A stretch of 46,781 bases of DNA. It comes from a virus. The position numbers and the translations under genes were made by a program. The stretch covers positions 1-46,781 of the IMG/VR virus record IMGVR_UViG_3300027708_000113; one strand, written 5' to 3'. Under the pieces are notes generated by a model, which had not been told where the DNA came from, did not search any database, and worked only from the letters and a program-made list of their open reading frames with translations. Position 1 is the first letter of the stretch. Each line of letters starts with the position of its first letter. This document shows, in pieces, positions 14,844 to 23,711 of the stretch.

Positions 14844-14851
14844 CAAATATA
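14844..14851 (-). promoter_or_regulatory. Leftward -7 element of the inserted cassette
   Basis: On the minus strand, TATATTTG (14851-14844), a perfect TAnnTTTG match, 26 bp before the ATG at 14817. The cassette therefore has its own promoter, as phage morons do. A weaker rightward element, AATCTTTG near 14861, could serve the capsid gene. Confidence 0.6.
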
Positions 14852-14872
14852 AAGATAATCAATCTTTGCTTT

Positions 14873-17230
14873 GTGAAAGAAATTTTAGTAACCAATAGCA
14901 CCCCAAATAATAAAGGGTTTATTTTACCTACCAACGCAATAGTTTGGGATAGGTTTTATAAACACCCTGTAATGCTAAAAGGTCACCAATGGGAATCAGA
15001 CCCGTTAGGGCTATGGACTATTAAAATTGTAGGTGATGATGTTTTGGGAATACCAAATTTTAACGAAATAACACCTGAAAGCAAAACAGCAAAACAACTA
15101 TTTGAGGCAGGTCAATTAACAGCAAGTATAGGAGGTTTTGTTAAGTTCAAGTCAGTTACAAACGCAATGGGTAAAGCTGATTTGTACACAGATGAAAACG
15201 GCTATATGGTTGCAGAAAGTTTTGAAGCCTACGAAATTTCATTAGTAACATTACCAAGTAACCAAGATTGCGTACAACTTTCAGCGCACATATACGAAGA
15301 TACAACTAAGGAGCAAATATCTCAATTCATAACTTTAAAAGCAACTAAAATGGCAGAAAATAATGAGCCAACAAAGCCGACTACAAATGTAGAAAGCGAT
15401 TCAAAAATTAGCGTAAACGAAGCAGGGGGATTGTTTAAGACTATCCTAGATGCAATGGGCATGAGTAAAATTAAAGAAGCTGATAAGCCTTCAAGTGAAG
15501 TAGCAAAACCTAATTCAGAGCCAAGCGGCAAAACAGGATTAGCCGCTAAAATTGATAAGGCTAAGAAGAAAATGGAAAGTGCTAAAGGCAAAGCAGAAGA
15601 CGCTAAGAAAAAACTTGAAGAAGTACAAAAAAAGATTGCCGAAGCAGGTGACAATGTTTCACCTGAATATAAGCAAGAATTAGAAGGTGCTGAAACAATG
15701 TACAACGAATGCTCTATGGCTTACGATGATTCAGCTAAAGTTTACAACGCTTTGGTTGAAGATGAAGACCAAGACGGCATGAGCGCATTAAAAGCAGAAC
15801 TATCTAGTAGATTGTTCCCAATTAGTAATTTACCTAAATTGAATGTTAAGCCTCAATTAGTAGATAAAACCACATTAAAAACTACAGACGTGAATATTAA
15901 AGTAAATGAAACACGTTTTAAAACAATGACTCAGTTGACTGCTTCTAACGATGCACAAGACAAAGCCATTGTTGCTAAGTTCCAAGAAGGATTAGGCGCA
16001 GGTAAAGATGATAGGGAATATAAAGTTATAATGACTGCCCTAGCTAGTGACCCTAAGTTTTGCGCTGTTGCAAACGCTTTCAGATTACACAATTTGAATG
16101 CAAGCGTTGATATGCAATCTGTGGCAGCTAATCACTACAAAAATAAACCTATTCCAGAACAAAGAGGCGGACAAGATTTGTTATCAATGTTAGCAGCAGT
16201 TGATAATGGTAGTTTCAGAGTTGGTTTAGATTCAACTCCTACTGATACCTTCCTTGCAAATCCTTCCACTTATGCAATTGATTTCCTTTCATTAGCATTC
16301 TTTACCCTTTATCCTAAAGGAGATTGGAAAAGCGATATACCAACGTTTAACCCTACAATGACTACAGGTAATTTAGGTTTAGTTTGGGCAAACATAGCCG
16401 CAAGTCCTTTAGTTTACGTTGGTTCACAGCCTAGCAGCCCTGCCAATTACTCTATTGATGATGATGCAGTTTCAATGACTATGTTGCCTTATTTCTTGCA
16501 ACCTATGTTGTGGAATAACTACAAAACAGCTGTTCAACGCTACGATGTACAAGGCATGCAATGGGCACAAGCTTTAGACAAGTTTTGGAGTTCAATTGAT
16601 AGTAATTTGATTACTACTTTCTTAGAGCAAGTTATTGCGGCACCAATATACAGTACTGGACAAACAAACACAACAACAGGAACATTACAAACTGCAATTT
16701 CACCAAGCACAAACAACAGTTGGTTGTATTCTCCTAATTACAACGGAACAGTAAATAACCTTGTTTTAAATGATATTTTCAGCGTAGAGCAATTGTTCCG
16801 CAAACAAAACTATCGTTTGGATAAAGAAAAAGTTCAAGTTGTAGTTGACCCTACAGGATTGAAAATGTTGAAAACAGACCCAAGCGTACAAACTTTGCTT
16901 AACAAGTATAGTACAAATGCAGGGGAAAACAATTTTGCTGCATTGGATTTGAATAGCACCATTATTAAAGAACGTAGCCAAGTAGGCGTACTTTCTAATA
17001 CAGGTACAATATTAGACCCTACAGGTTCTATACCTTCAACAGCAACAGGGGCAAACCTTGCTTTCATTGCTTCTCAATTAGGTATTGGATTTGGAATGTT
17101 TGATGTGTTTGTTCAACAAGACCCAACTAACTACGGCTTAAAACTTTCTTGTGATGCAAGAATGGGAGCAAGCCTAATGAGAAAGACAGGTAACGGAGCA
17201 GCGATATTAGGTTACTCAGCAGCTATCTAA
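14873..17230 (+). CDS. Prohead protease-scaffold-major capsid fusion
   Basis: One 785-residue polypeptide from a GTG start. Residues 1-150 resemble an HK97/S78-type prohead protease: KGHQW with H38, a TASIGGF motif with S85, and FEAYEISLVTLPSNQDC. Residues about 175-275 are a Lys/Glu/Ala-rich coiled coil, typical of a scaffold. Residues about 290-785 are capsid-like, ending with a C-terminal segment containing DARMGASLMRKTGNGAAILGYSAAI-like repeats of the capsid edge. These are normally separate proteins. Self-cleavage would be needed to release the shell protein, and the protease must be active in cis or trans. It lies between the leftward cassette and a strong terminator. Confidence 0.75.
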   Translation: MKEILVTNSTPNNKGFILPTNAIVWDRFYKHPVMLKGHQWESDPLGLWTIKIVGDDVLGIPNFNEITPESKTAKQLFEAGQLTASIGGFVKFKSVTNAMGKADLYTDENGYMVAESFEAYEISLVTLPSNQDCVQLSAHIYEDTTKEQISQFITLKATKMAENNEPTKPTTNVESDSKISVNEAGGLFKTILDAMGMSKIKEADKPSSEVAKPNSEPSGKTGLAAKIDKAKKKMESAKGKAEDAKKKLEEVQKKIAEAGDNVSPEYKQELEGAETMYNECSMAYDDSAKVYNALVEDEDQDGMSALKAELSSRLFPISNLPKLNVKPQLVDKTTLKTTDVNIKVNETRFKTMTQLTASNDAQDKAIVAKFQEGLGAGKDDREYKVIMTALASDPKFCAVANAFRLHNLNASVDMQSVAANHYKNKPIPEQRGGQDLLSMLAAVDNGSFRVGLDSTPTDTFLANPSTYAIDFLSLAFFTLYPKGDWKSDIPTFNPTMTTGNLGLVWANIAASPLVYVGSQPSSPANYSIDDDAVSMTMLPYFLQPMLWNNYKTAVQRYDVQGMQWAQALDKFWSSIDSNLITTFLEQVIAAPIYSTGQTNTTTGTLQTAISPSTNNSWLYSPNYNGTVNNLVLNDIFSVEQLFRKQNYRLDKEKVQVVVDPTGLKMLKTDPSVQTLLNKYSTNAGENNFAALDLNSTIIKERSQVGVLSNTGTILDPTGSIPSTATGANLAFIASQLGIGFGMFDVFVQQDPTNYGLKLSCDARMGASLMRKTGNGAAILGYSAAI

Positions 17231-17245
17231 AAAAAAAAAATAATT

Positions 17246-17266
17246 AGGGCGGTTAATAGCCGCCCT
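17246..17266 (+). terminator. Rho-independent terminator after the capsid gene
   Basis: AGGGCGG (17246-17252) pairs with CCGCCCT (17260-17266) around a 7-nt loop and is followed by TTTT. It probably limits the very high capsid expression from running on. Confidence 0.75.
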
Positions 17267-17295
17267 TTTCATAACTACTTAAATTAATAATTACA

Positions 17296-17784
17296 ATGAA
17301 ACTTTTAATTACAATTTTATTATCTATTTCGGTTTTAGCGTCATTCGCTCAAGGTAGAACTTACACGTTAGCACCTACAACACAAGGAACGGCAGTATCA
17401 ACCAAAAATGGCTACCCTACTAATGTTGGTGATAGCATCGGAATTAGCGACACATTAACCTACATCTTGCCAATTACACACGCTAATACATTAGCAATTG
17501 GCGGTCAATTAAATTGGACTAAGGTAGGTGCAGGAACAGCAACAGTAACGGCTAAATACTTCCAAAGCGAAGACAACGTAACTTATACTGCATTGGTTAA
17601 AGGTGTTGCAAATAGTACTTATACTAATGCCTACACTTTTGCAGCAACAGATTCTAAAATATTTGACTTCGCAAAAGATACTGTTTTCTTTTCAGCAAGA
17701 TATTTAAAGATTCAATACATAACATCAAACACGGCAAACGTTAAAGCTAATGCCAATATTTTGATTCGTCCACTAATAAAATAA
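17296..17784 (+). CDS. Secreted beta-rich protein of unknown role
   Basis: A 162-residue protein with a Sec signal peptide: MKLL, a hydrophobic core, then SVLASFA before Q, giving a predicted mature N-terminus of Gln as in Bacteroidetes exported proteins. The mature part is rich in Thr, Ala and Asn with alternating strands, like a small Ig-like or decoration domain. It lies between capsid and tail genes, where phages often encode decoration proteins, but a signal peptide would send it across the inner membrane instead. Its role is unknown. Confidence 0.65.
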   Translation: MKLLITILLSISVLASFAQGRTYTLAPTTQGTAVSTKNGYPTNVGDSIGISDTLTYILPITHANTLAIGGQLNWTKVGAGTATVTAKYFQSEDNVTYTALVKGVANSTYTNAYTFAATDSKIFDFAKDTVFFSARYLKIQYITSNTANVKANANILIRPLIK

Positions 17785-17789
17785 ATAAA

Positions 17790-18197
17790 ATGACTACATC
17801 TAGTTTTTTCCCAGCAATAACAGATACACACGTACAAGCTTTAAAATGGAATGTTGCAACTTTTGGTGAAGCATGGTTACATGGTAGCGGCGATATTTTT
17901 ACAGAAACATATCCTGATCCAGAACACAAAAGCTTTAAAGTTACAGCCGAGATAAACAGCAACAACGCTTTCAATAAGGCTAGTGAAGCATTTTCGCACA
18001 GCGCAAGAAAAAAATACAGAAAAGTATATAGAAAAGGCGATGCGTTACCTACAAGTGTATTAGCTATTGAAGCGGAATTGCAAGAAGCTTATAAAGCGGC
18101 TCAAACTAAGAAGATTGTAGAAAATCAAACAGTTAGAGAAGTTCCTTTTTTCGACCCTAATGCAGTAGAAGAAGATACTACAGAAAAAAAAAATTAG
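17790..18197 (+). CDS. Hypothetical protein before tail sheath
   Basis: A 135-residue protein starting six bases after the secreted-protein stop. The middle has a Lys/Arg-rich helix (ARKKYRKVYRKGDALP) and the end is acidic. Position just before the tail sheath suggests a neck or tail-completion role, but no domain is recognised. Confidence 0.5.
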   Translation: MTTSSFFPAITDTHVQALKWNVATFGEAWLHGSGDIFTETYPDPEHKSFKVTAEINSNNAFNKASEAFSHSARKKYRKVYRKGDALPTSVLAIEAELQEAYKAAQTKKIVENQTVREVPFFDPNAVEEDTTEKKN

Positions 18198-18221
18198 TTG
18201 AACCATTACAATTAACAATAG

Positions 18222-20018
18222 ATGAAACACATAGTAAGTCAATCGGTTCAAAACGACCAAATAGGCGTACCTCAAAGTGAGGACGGCATAGGCTTAATAT
18301 TCTTTGATTGCCCAACTAATACGGTTGTAACGGGTACGGGTTTTAATTTAGATACACCATATTTAATTACATCATTAGCCGACTTAGTTGCATACGGTTT
18401 AACGGCAACTTTTGACACTACCAACGGAACAAGAATTTACCAAGACGTTGCAGACTTTTACACAGAAGCAACAATAGGAAGCTTATTATGGGTAGTAATG
18501 ACAAACGTTGCAGGTAATTTTAGCGATTACATAGCTACAACCAATGGGGCGCATGATAACTGTATAATTCAAACAGGTGTTGCAGATTTCGCACAAAAAA
18601 CAAAGATTGTAGGTTATGCTTATAAAGTTCCTACAACGGCTACAACGGGAGCTAATGACTTCCCAACAGATGTAAGCGAAACTATTTCAGCCGCAAAGGT
18701 TAAACAAGATACTTTAAGCGGATTGGGCTATAGCTACTATTATATAGTTGACGGTTATGCAATGAACGTTGCAAGAACTCCAGCTACATTAGGTAGTTTA
18801 TTTCCTTATGCTTCGCCTTTTGGCAGTTTATGTATTACAGGGGTTCACCCTAACGGTGTGAGTGCTATTGGTGCTTATTTGGCTAAACTGTCAAAGATTA
18901 GTATAGGCACATCGCCTGGTTTTGTAAATGATGGATTAGGGTTAATTAATTTTAATGATGCCTACCTTACTAATGGGTTGTACATTGCACCAAGCAGCGG
19001 AACATTAAGAGCTAATGCCGTTGCTACTGTATTTGGTAAATCAGTTACTATTTCAGCAACTGATGCAAGGGCTGTTTTTGCTCCAGACGTTTCTTTATCT
19101 CAAACAGGAAGGAGTGCTTTCGTAAATGTTAAAATTAATGGAAAGAATGTTTATATATGCCCAACTATTTCAGTAGCAGATGGAGCAACGCAAACTACTG
19201 TAGCAACGGCATTAGCTGCTTCTATAAATTCATATACAGGATTTTCGGGATATACTGCAACAAGTACAGGAGTTAACCTAACTGTTATAGCTCCTAATGG
19301 AACAGGTGCTTTATACAATGGGTATTTAGTTCATTATCAAATATACGGCGGTGGTAGTAATATTGAAATGAATTACAACCTTTCAGGAGGAAGTTCCGCT
19401 ACATCTAAAACTACTGAATCTGATTGGAGTGTTGTTTATAACGGTGTAACTTACAAATATGGTGATTCATTTACCGTTGTTTCGGGAGTAACAACTTATA
19501 CAGGTAATTTAGGCGGGTACGTTATAGAAAATGTTACAAGCATTAAAAACCTAACACCTTCTAACAAATCAGGCACAGGCGATATTGACCTTTTGGGCGC
19601 AAAACAATATCTATTTATTAGAACTTTTGCAGGTAGCAATGTAAGCGGGTTATATTGGAATGATGGGGCTACTTGTGAAGATTACAGCTATACAATAGTT
19701 GAAGCACCACAAGTAAGGGTTGCCAATCATTACCTAGACGCTGCAAGAAGTTTCATAATTCGCAAGTCTATAAATGCTCAAGTAATTACAGATGCAGCAG
19801 GTAATGTTTCACCCGTTTGGGCATCGCCACTACAAGCGCAATTTGCAAAACTGTACTTTGAACCATTGGCAAATGGTACAGGCACAGGGGATATAAATAG
19901 CGGAACACTTGTAATAACAGGGGTAAACTTTAAAACAACAAAAAAACTCGATTATACAATTACGATTAATCAAAATCAAACTTGTTGGTCAGTTGATTCT
20001 ACAATCACATTAAACTAA
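18222..20018 (+). CDS. Tail sheath protein
   Basis: A 598-residue protein whose size and C-terminal part fit contractile-tail sheaths: the segment RVANHYLDAARSFIIRKS followed by strands (KLYFEPLANG, GTLVITGVNFKTTKKLDYTITI) matches the conserved fold that links subunits into a contracting tube. The central region (about 230-450) is a Thr/Ser/Gly-rich insertion of beta strands that is probably surface-exposed and varies among phages. The tube gene follows directly. This shows that the phage has a contractile tail. Confidence 0.8.
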   Translation: MKHIVSQSVQNDQIGVPQSEDGIGLIFFDCPTNTVVTGTGFNLDTPYLITSLADLVAYGLTATFDTTNGTRIYQDVADFYTEATIGSLLWVVMTNVAGNFSDYIATTNGAHDNCIIQTGVADFAQKTKIVGYAYKVPTTATTGANDFPTDVSETISAAKVKQDTLSGLGYSYYYIVDGYAMNVARTPATLGSLFPYASPFGSLCITGVHPNGVSAIGAYLAKLSKISIGTSPGFVNDGLGLINFNDAYLTNGLYIAPSSGTLRANAVATVFGKSVTISATDARAVFAPDVSLSQTGRSAFVNVKINGKNVYICPTISVADGATQTTVATALAASINSYTGFSGYTATSTGVNLTVIAPNGTGALYNGYLVHYQIYGGGSNIEMNYNLSGGSSATSKTTESDWSVVYNGVTYKYGDSFTVVSGVTTYTGNLGGYVIENVTSIKNLTPSNKSGTGDIDLLGAKQYLFIRTFAGSNVSGLYWNDGATCEDYSYTIVEAPQVRVANHYLDAARSFIIRKSINAQVITDAAGNVSPVWASPLQAQFAKLYFEPLANGTGTGDINSGTLVITGVNFKTTKKLDYTITINQNQTCWSVDSTITLN

Positions 20019-20025
20019 TTACATA

Positions 20026-20445
20026 ATGCCTAATTTAGAATACTTAATTGAAACGGGCGCAGAAAGTCAAATTTCTGTTTTGTTTCCCGGTGGCACTCCT
20101 TATTTATTGCTAACAGCAAAAGACTTTGACGCTTCCGACAAAGTAGGCGTTGAAACTATCTTCGCTGTTGGTAATTCTACTGCAATTGCTTTAAAGAAAA
20201 ACAACTACGAGTATAGCGGTTCATTTACTTTACAAAGTGGCGAAGTAGCTGCATTATGCACAGCATTAGGGGTTGCATCATTAGTGCAAGGTGCTGAACT
20301 TGACAGCTTAATGAGATTTGGAATTAACGTGAAATTTGTTGAACAATATTTAAATGTGTACATAGGTAGTCAAGACACAACAGTTGGCAGCCAAGCAAAA
20401 GAAACACCAGTTAAAATTGCTTTTATGGCGAGAACTAAAAAATAA
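20026..20445 (+). CDS. Tail tube protein
   Basis: A 139-residue protein directly after the sheath, with the two-sheet beta pattern of tube proteins (LLLTAKDFDASD, then NNYEYSGSFTLQSGE and an amphipathic GVNVKF-like strand, ending in YIGSQDTTVGSQ). It would form the inner channel of the contractile tail. Size and gene order agree. Confidence 0.7.
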   Translation: MPNLEYLIETGAESQISVLFPGGTPYLLLTAKDFDASDKVGVETIFAVGNSTAIALKKNNYEYSGSFTLQSGEVAALCTALGVASLVQGAELDSLMRFGINVKFVEQYLNVYIGSQDTTVGSQAKETPVKIAFMARTKK

Positions 20446-20448
20446 AAT

Positions 20449-20832
20449 ATGATTCAATTTACAGTAAAATATCATGCAGAAGTGCCAAAAGTGGCAGCAG
20501 GTGGTAGTCAAGAATTGGTAAAAGAATTGGTTAATAAAGTCCTAACATTTAAGGACTTAGACCAATACGATGAAAGTCAAAATTCTATTCACTTTGCATG
20601 TGAAGGGTTAATTGGTATAAGCGCAGATGGCAATTTAAAAGCAGATCCAGAAACGGTTATGTATATAGCTAAAATTGCAATCAATAACATGTTTATTGAA
20701 ACAGCAGAATTTACTAAGGTTGATTTATTGCAGTTTAAAAAAGATGGTTTTGCGTTTGCAAGGTGGGGAACTGAATTTATTACAAAACATATTATCCCTT
20801 TTTTTCTAAAGTCAGGGCTATTGGAGAATTAA
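20449..20832 (+). CDS. Tail assembly chaperone (short form)
   Basis: A 127-residue protein (lambda gpG-type role) lying between tube and tape measure, ending LKSGLLEN then TAA. A T7 slippery run at 20799-20805 lies near its 3' end, and a second frame continues for about 200 nt, which is the hallmark of phage tail-chaperone genes. It would coat the tape measure until the tail is built. Confidence 0.8.
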   Translation: MIQFTVKYHAEVPKVAAGGSQELVKELVNKVLTFKDLDQYDESQNSIHFACEGLIGISADGNLKADPETVMYIAKIAINNMFIETAEFTKVDLLQFKKDGFAFARWGTEFITKHIIPFFLKSGLLEN

Positions 20833-21029
20833 TAAGCAACGACCCCAAACAAGCTGAAAAGGCATTAATGGCACAAGATAGCGTTTTTGTAATGAAAACT
20901 CTATTTCGTGCCTTTTTGCATTTAGATAAACAAGAGTGCGACAATATGCCAATAGGAAAGTATTATGACTATAAAATCATGCTAAACGTATATTTGGGCT
21001 TACTTCATTTACCTTACAAAAAAGACTAA
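20449..21029 (+). CDS. Tail assembly chaperone (-1 frameshifted long form)
   Basis: In the zero frame the run reads CCT TTT TTT CTA. A -1 slip on T-TTT-TTT (20799-20805) moves ribosomes into a frame that reads TCT AAA GTC AGG GCT ATT GGA GAA and continues without a stop to TAA at 21027-21029, three bases before the tape measure start. The extension is about 70 residues and contains SNDPKQAEKALMAQDS and MKTLFRAFLHLDKQ, clearly coding. This mirrors the lambda gpG/gpGT pair. Efficiency cannot be judged from sequence; the site should be a weak slippery element, giving a few percent. Confidence 0.8.
20799..20805 (+). promoter_or_regulatory. Programmed -1 frameshift site
   Basis: T TTT TTT, a canonical X XXY YYZ heptamer in the zero frame of the chaperone gene. 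The -1 frame is open downstream to 21029, and the zero frame ends 24 bases after the site. No obvious strong hairpin immediately follows. Confidence 0.75.
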
Positions 21030-21032
21030 CAA

Positions 21033-22931
21033 ATGGCAGATAAATACGGTTTTACCATTACCACCACAGATGAGGCAAGTGGTAAATTGCAAAAAATACA
21101 GGTAGAGATAAATAATACTGTAAGCGTTGCACAAAAAGCAGGGCAAGAAATAAGTAGAGGGCTTGAAAGTGCAGGGCATAGTGCAGGATTTTTAGAATCA
21201 CAATTTAGCCATATTGGGGCAACTATTGCAGGTGCTTTTGCTTTGCATGGAATTAAAGAATTTGCTAGTCACATTTTAGAAGTTACCCAAGAGTTTGAAG
21301 GATTTGACAATAGAATTAAGTTTTCCGCAAATAGCATTTTAGATGCAGGACAAAATTTAAATTTTCTTAAAACACAAGTAGAAAGCTTAAATCTTCCAGC
21401 TAAGAATATATACGAAGGTTTTAGCGAAATGGAAATGGGATTAAAAGGAACGGGCATTGAGGGTAAAAAGTTAAGAGATTTATTTGAAGGAATGAGCTAT
21501 GCAGGAGCTGTAGGGCACGTTAGCGATGCAAATCTTTCAAGAATACTTTACGACTTCAAGGAAATAGGCGAAAGGGGTTTAATGAAAAGATACTTTGCAA
21601 GTTTATCGGGAACATTGCCCAACTTTGGTAAAATTGTAAAAGATGCTTTTGGTAAAGGTTATGAGGAACTAGTTGCCGAAAAAATGAGCGGAACAAAGTT
21701 TTTGGAAGTTATTGGTCCCGCAATGAAAAAGAATTTTGAAAAAGGGCTAGACCAATGGAATGAAAGTTTGCAAGCTAGACAAAACCAATACAAAAACAGC
21801 CTTACCGATTTATTTTTAGGCATAGGGGCTAAATTAGAGCCTACTTTTAAATCAATGTTTACAGGTGCAACAGAATCTTTAAAAGGTATAACGCAATTTG
21901 TTAAAGGTATTGATTTAGGTAATTTATATAAATGGGGTAAAACATTAGCAGAAATTGCTTTAGCGTTTGGTGTTTTAAAAGTAGCCACAATAGGCTATAA
22001 TGGAGCTTTAGCCATTTATAATACTTTAGAAGAAATAGCAATTTATAGAACATTAGCTTTAGAAAGCGGTCAGGTAGGATTAGCAGCAACAACAACAGCA
22101 CTTACAGAAACATTTGTAGGATTAGAAGGGGCTTTAGCAACTATAGGCGCAGGCGCAGCAGTATTTGGGTTAATAAAACTTGCAGAATATTTTAATGATA
22201 TTCAAAAAAACGTTGAAAAAGCGGCTGAAGCAATAGGAAATTTTAATAAAACTGATGAAGCGGCTAAAAGTTTACAAGACAGATTTAAAGATGTTAAATT
22301 AAGCTATGATAGTTTTACTAGAGACTTACAAAGTAAAGATAGCAATATTGCAAATGATGCCAAAGAAAGAGCTAGTAAATTTTTGGGAGATTTGCCAACT
22401 ACAATTGAAGATTATAAAAAAAGCATAAGTGAATTAAAGACTACGCAAGAAGAACAGTTAAAAGAACTTAAGAATAACCCTAATGTTTTTTCAAATGCAA
22501 CCGCTGGAGGTTCGAGTATTGGGGATTTTGGTTCTGACCCAACAATAGGTGGTGGTGGGGAAGCTTTTGTGACAGGATATGGGAAAAAATTAGCAGACAA
22601 AGCAGAACAAACTAAAAAAGACTTAGATGAAAATACTAAGCAACTAGGAGAACTAACTAAAATGTTAGATGCTATTAAAAAACTAGGTATAAAAGGAAGT
22701 GCAGCAGGTACTGAAAACAATAACCACACAGCCGCCGACAGCATAGGAGTTTTAAGCGGCGCAAATGGTGGATTAGATAAAGCTAAAATAATTAATATCA
22801 AAGTAGATACCATGCAAAAGATAGGTCAAATTACAGGTATAGATGACTATAGAAAAGCTACTACAGAAGCTATTGACACAATGATAAGAATGTTTAATAA
22901 TATTTCAAATGGTTCAGCCGCAACAGTTTAA
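21033..22931 (+). CDS. Tail tape measure protein
   Basis: A 632-residue protein with long helices, a hydrophobic central segment (about 300-385, with stretches such as LAEIALAFGVLKVATIGYNG and AATIGAGAAVFGLIK) and a charged coiled C-terminus. At about 0.15 nm per residue it predicts a tail near 95 nm, short for a contractile tail. It follows the chaperone pair and precedes baseplate genes, the standard order. Confidence 0.8.
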   Translation: MADKYGFTITTTDEASGKLQKIQVEINNTVSVAQKAGQEISRGLESAGHSAGFLESQFSHIGATIAGAFALHGIKEFASHILEVTQEFEGFDNRIKFSANSILDAGQNLNFLKTQVESLNLPAKNIYEGFSEMEMGLKGTGIEGKKLRDLFEGMSYAGAVGHVSDANLSRILYDFKEIGERGLMKRYFASLSGTLPNFGKIVKDAFGKGYEELVAEKMSGTKFLEVIGPAMKKNFEKGLDQWNESLQARQNQYKNSLTDLFLGIGAKLEPTFKSMFTGATESLKGITQFVKGIDLGNLYKWGKTLAEIALAFGVLKVATIGYNGALAIYNTLEEIAIYRTLALESGQVGLAATTTALTETFVGLEGALATIGAGAAVFGLIKLAEYFNDIQKNVEKAAEAIGNFNKTDEAAKSLQDRFKDVKLSYDSFTRDLQSKDSNIANDAKERASKFLGDLPTTIEDYKKSISELKTTQEEQLKELKNNPNVFSNATAGGSSIGDFGSDPTIGGGGEAFVTGYGKKLADKAEQTKKDLDENTKQLGELTKMLDAIKKLGIKGSAAGTENNNHTAADSIGVLSGANGGLDKAKIINIKVDTMQKIGQITGIDDYRKATTEAIDTMIRMFNNISNGSAATV

Positions 22932-22933
22932 AT

Positions 22934-23707
22934 ATGGCAAACGAAATAGATAATTTTGAAAAAGCTTTAAAAGGTAAAATACCTCAAACAGCTATATTAG
23001 TTTCAGAAGTTGGTGTATTAGCCGCTACTGCAATTATAAATCAAGAAAAAGTAGAATTAAATAGGAATAAAAAGCAAGTTGATGACTTTCAAAAGGACGT
23101 TAATAAAAAAGTTGTAAAGGTTCAATTAGAACAAGATAACATAGGCGCACCTACGGACGTTGCTATAGTTAAATTAGTTCCCGTTAGCGATTTATTAAAC
23201 ACCCCTTCATTATGTACAATAGGGGCGCAGGTAGTAACAGAAACGCAAGTAGAAACACTAGAAAATGGCGAAACAATTAGCTACCCCGTTCAAAGAATAG
23301 TAGGCGGTGTAACATTGCCAGCCGATGTTAATATAGAACCCGAATTTGAAAAGTATATTATTGTAGATAGCATTTTAAACGGTTCACCAGTAACAGAATA
23401 TGTAGGTAGAAAAGCAACTAGATTTACAATTAACGCTACATTTAGGGCAGCATATACCAATGGGCAAATAAACGCAAACGATTTATCTAATAATATTTTT
23501 CCTCAATCATTATTAGAGGATTTTTTTCAGCAAGTATTTCAGCCTAATGGCAGCATATCAATACAAAATAGTATTTTAAACGGGTTAGGCATTACAAATA
23601 TTATTGTTACTAAGATGAAGCCTAAATTTACAAATGGCAGTTATAATATAGGTTTAACATTAGATTGCTACGAAGATGTTGCAGGAAGTTCACTTTTATT
23701 AAGCTAA
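22934..23707 (+). CDS. Baseplate/tail hub protein (DUF6046-like)
   Basis: A 257-residue protein with an N-terminal helical part and a C-terminal beta-rich part (TLPADVNIEPEFEKYIIVDS, then RFTINATFRAAYTNGQ, ending MKPKFTNGSYNIGLTLDC). I associate the pattern with proteins found between tape measure and hub in Bacteroidetes myoviruses, tentatively DUF6046, probably connecting the tube to the hub. The family name is from memory and unverified. Confidence 0.5.
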   Translation: MANEIDNFEKALKGKIPQTAILVSEVGVLAATAIINQEKVELNRNKKQVDDFQKDVNKKVVKVQLEQDNIGAPTDVAIVKLVPVSDLLNTPSLCTIGAQVVTETQVETLENGETISYPVQRIVGGVTLPADVNIEPEFEKYIIVDSILNGSPVTEYVGRKATRFTINATFRAAYTNGQINANDLSNNIFPQSLLEDFFQQVFQPNGSISIQNSILNGLGITNIIVTKMKPKFTNGSYNIGLTLDCYEDVAGSSLLLS

Positions 23708-23711
23708 TACT

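Noticed and set aside
14818-14934. Longer start of the leftward gene 14596-14817
   Set aside because: It would cross its own promoter and the start of the capsid gene on the other strand.
22412-22813. Long leftward frames opposite tail genes (for example 15322-15705, 22412-22813 and 8218-8586)
   Set aside because: They mirror strongly coding frames on the + strand and have hydrophobic, low-complexity translations typical of antisense shadows.
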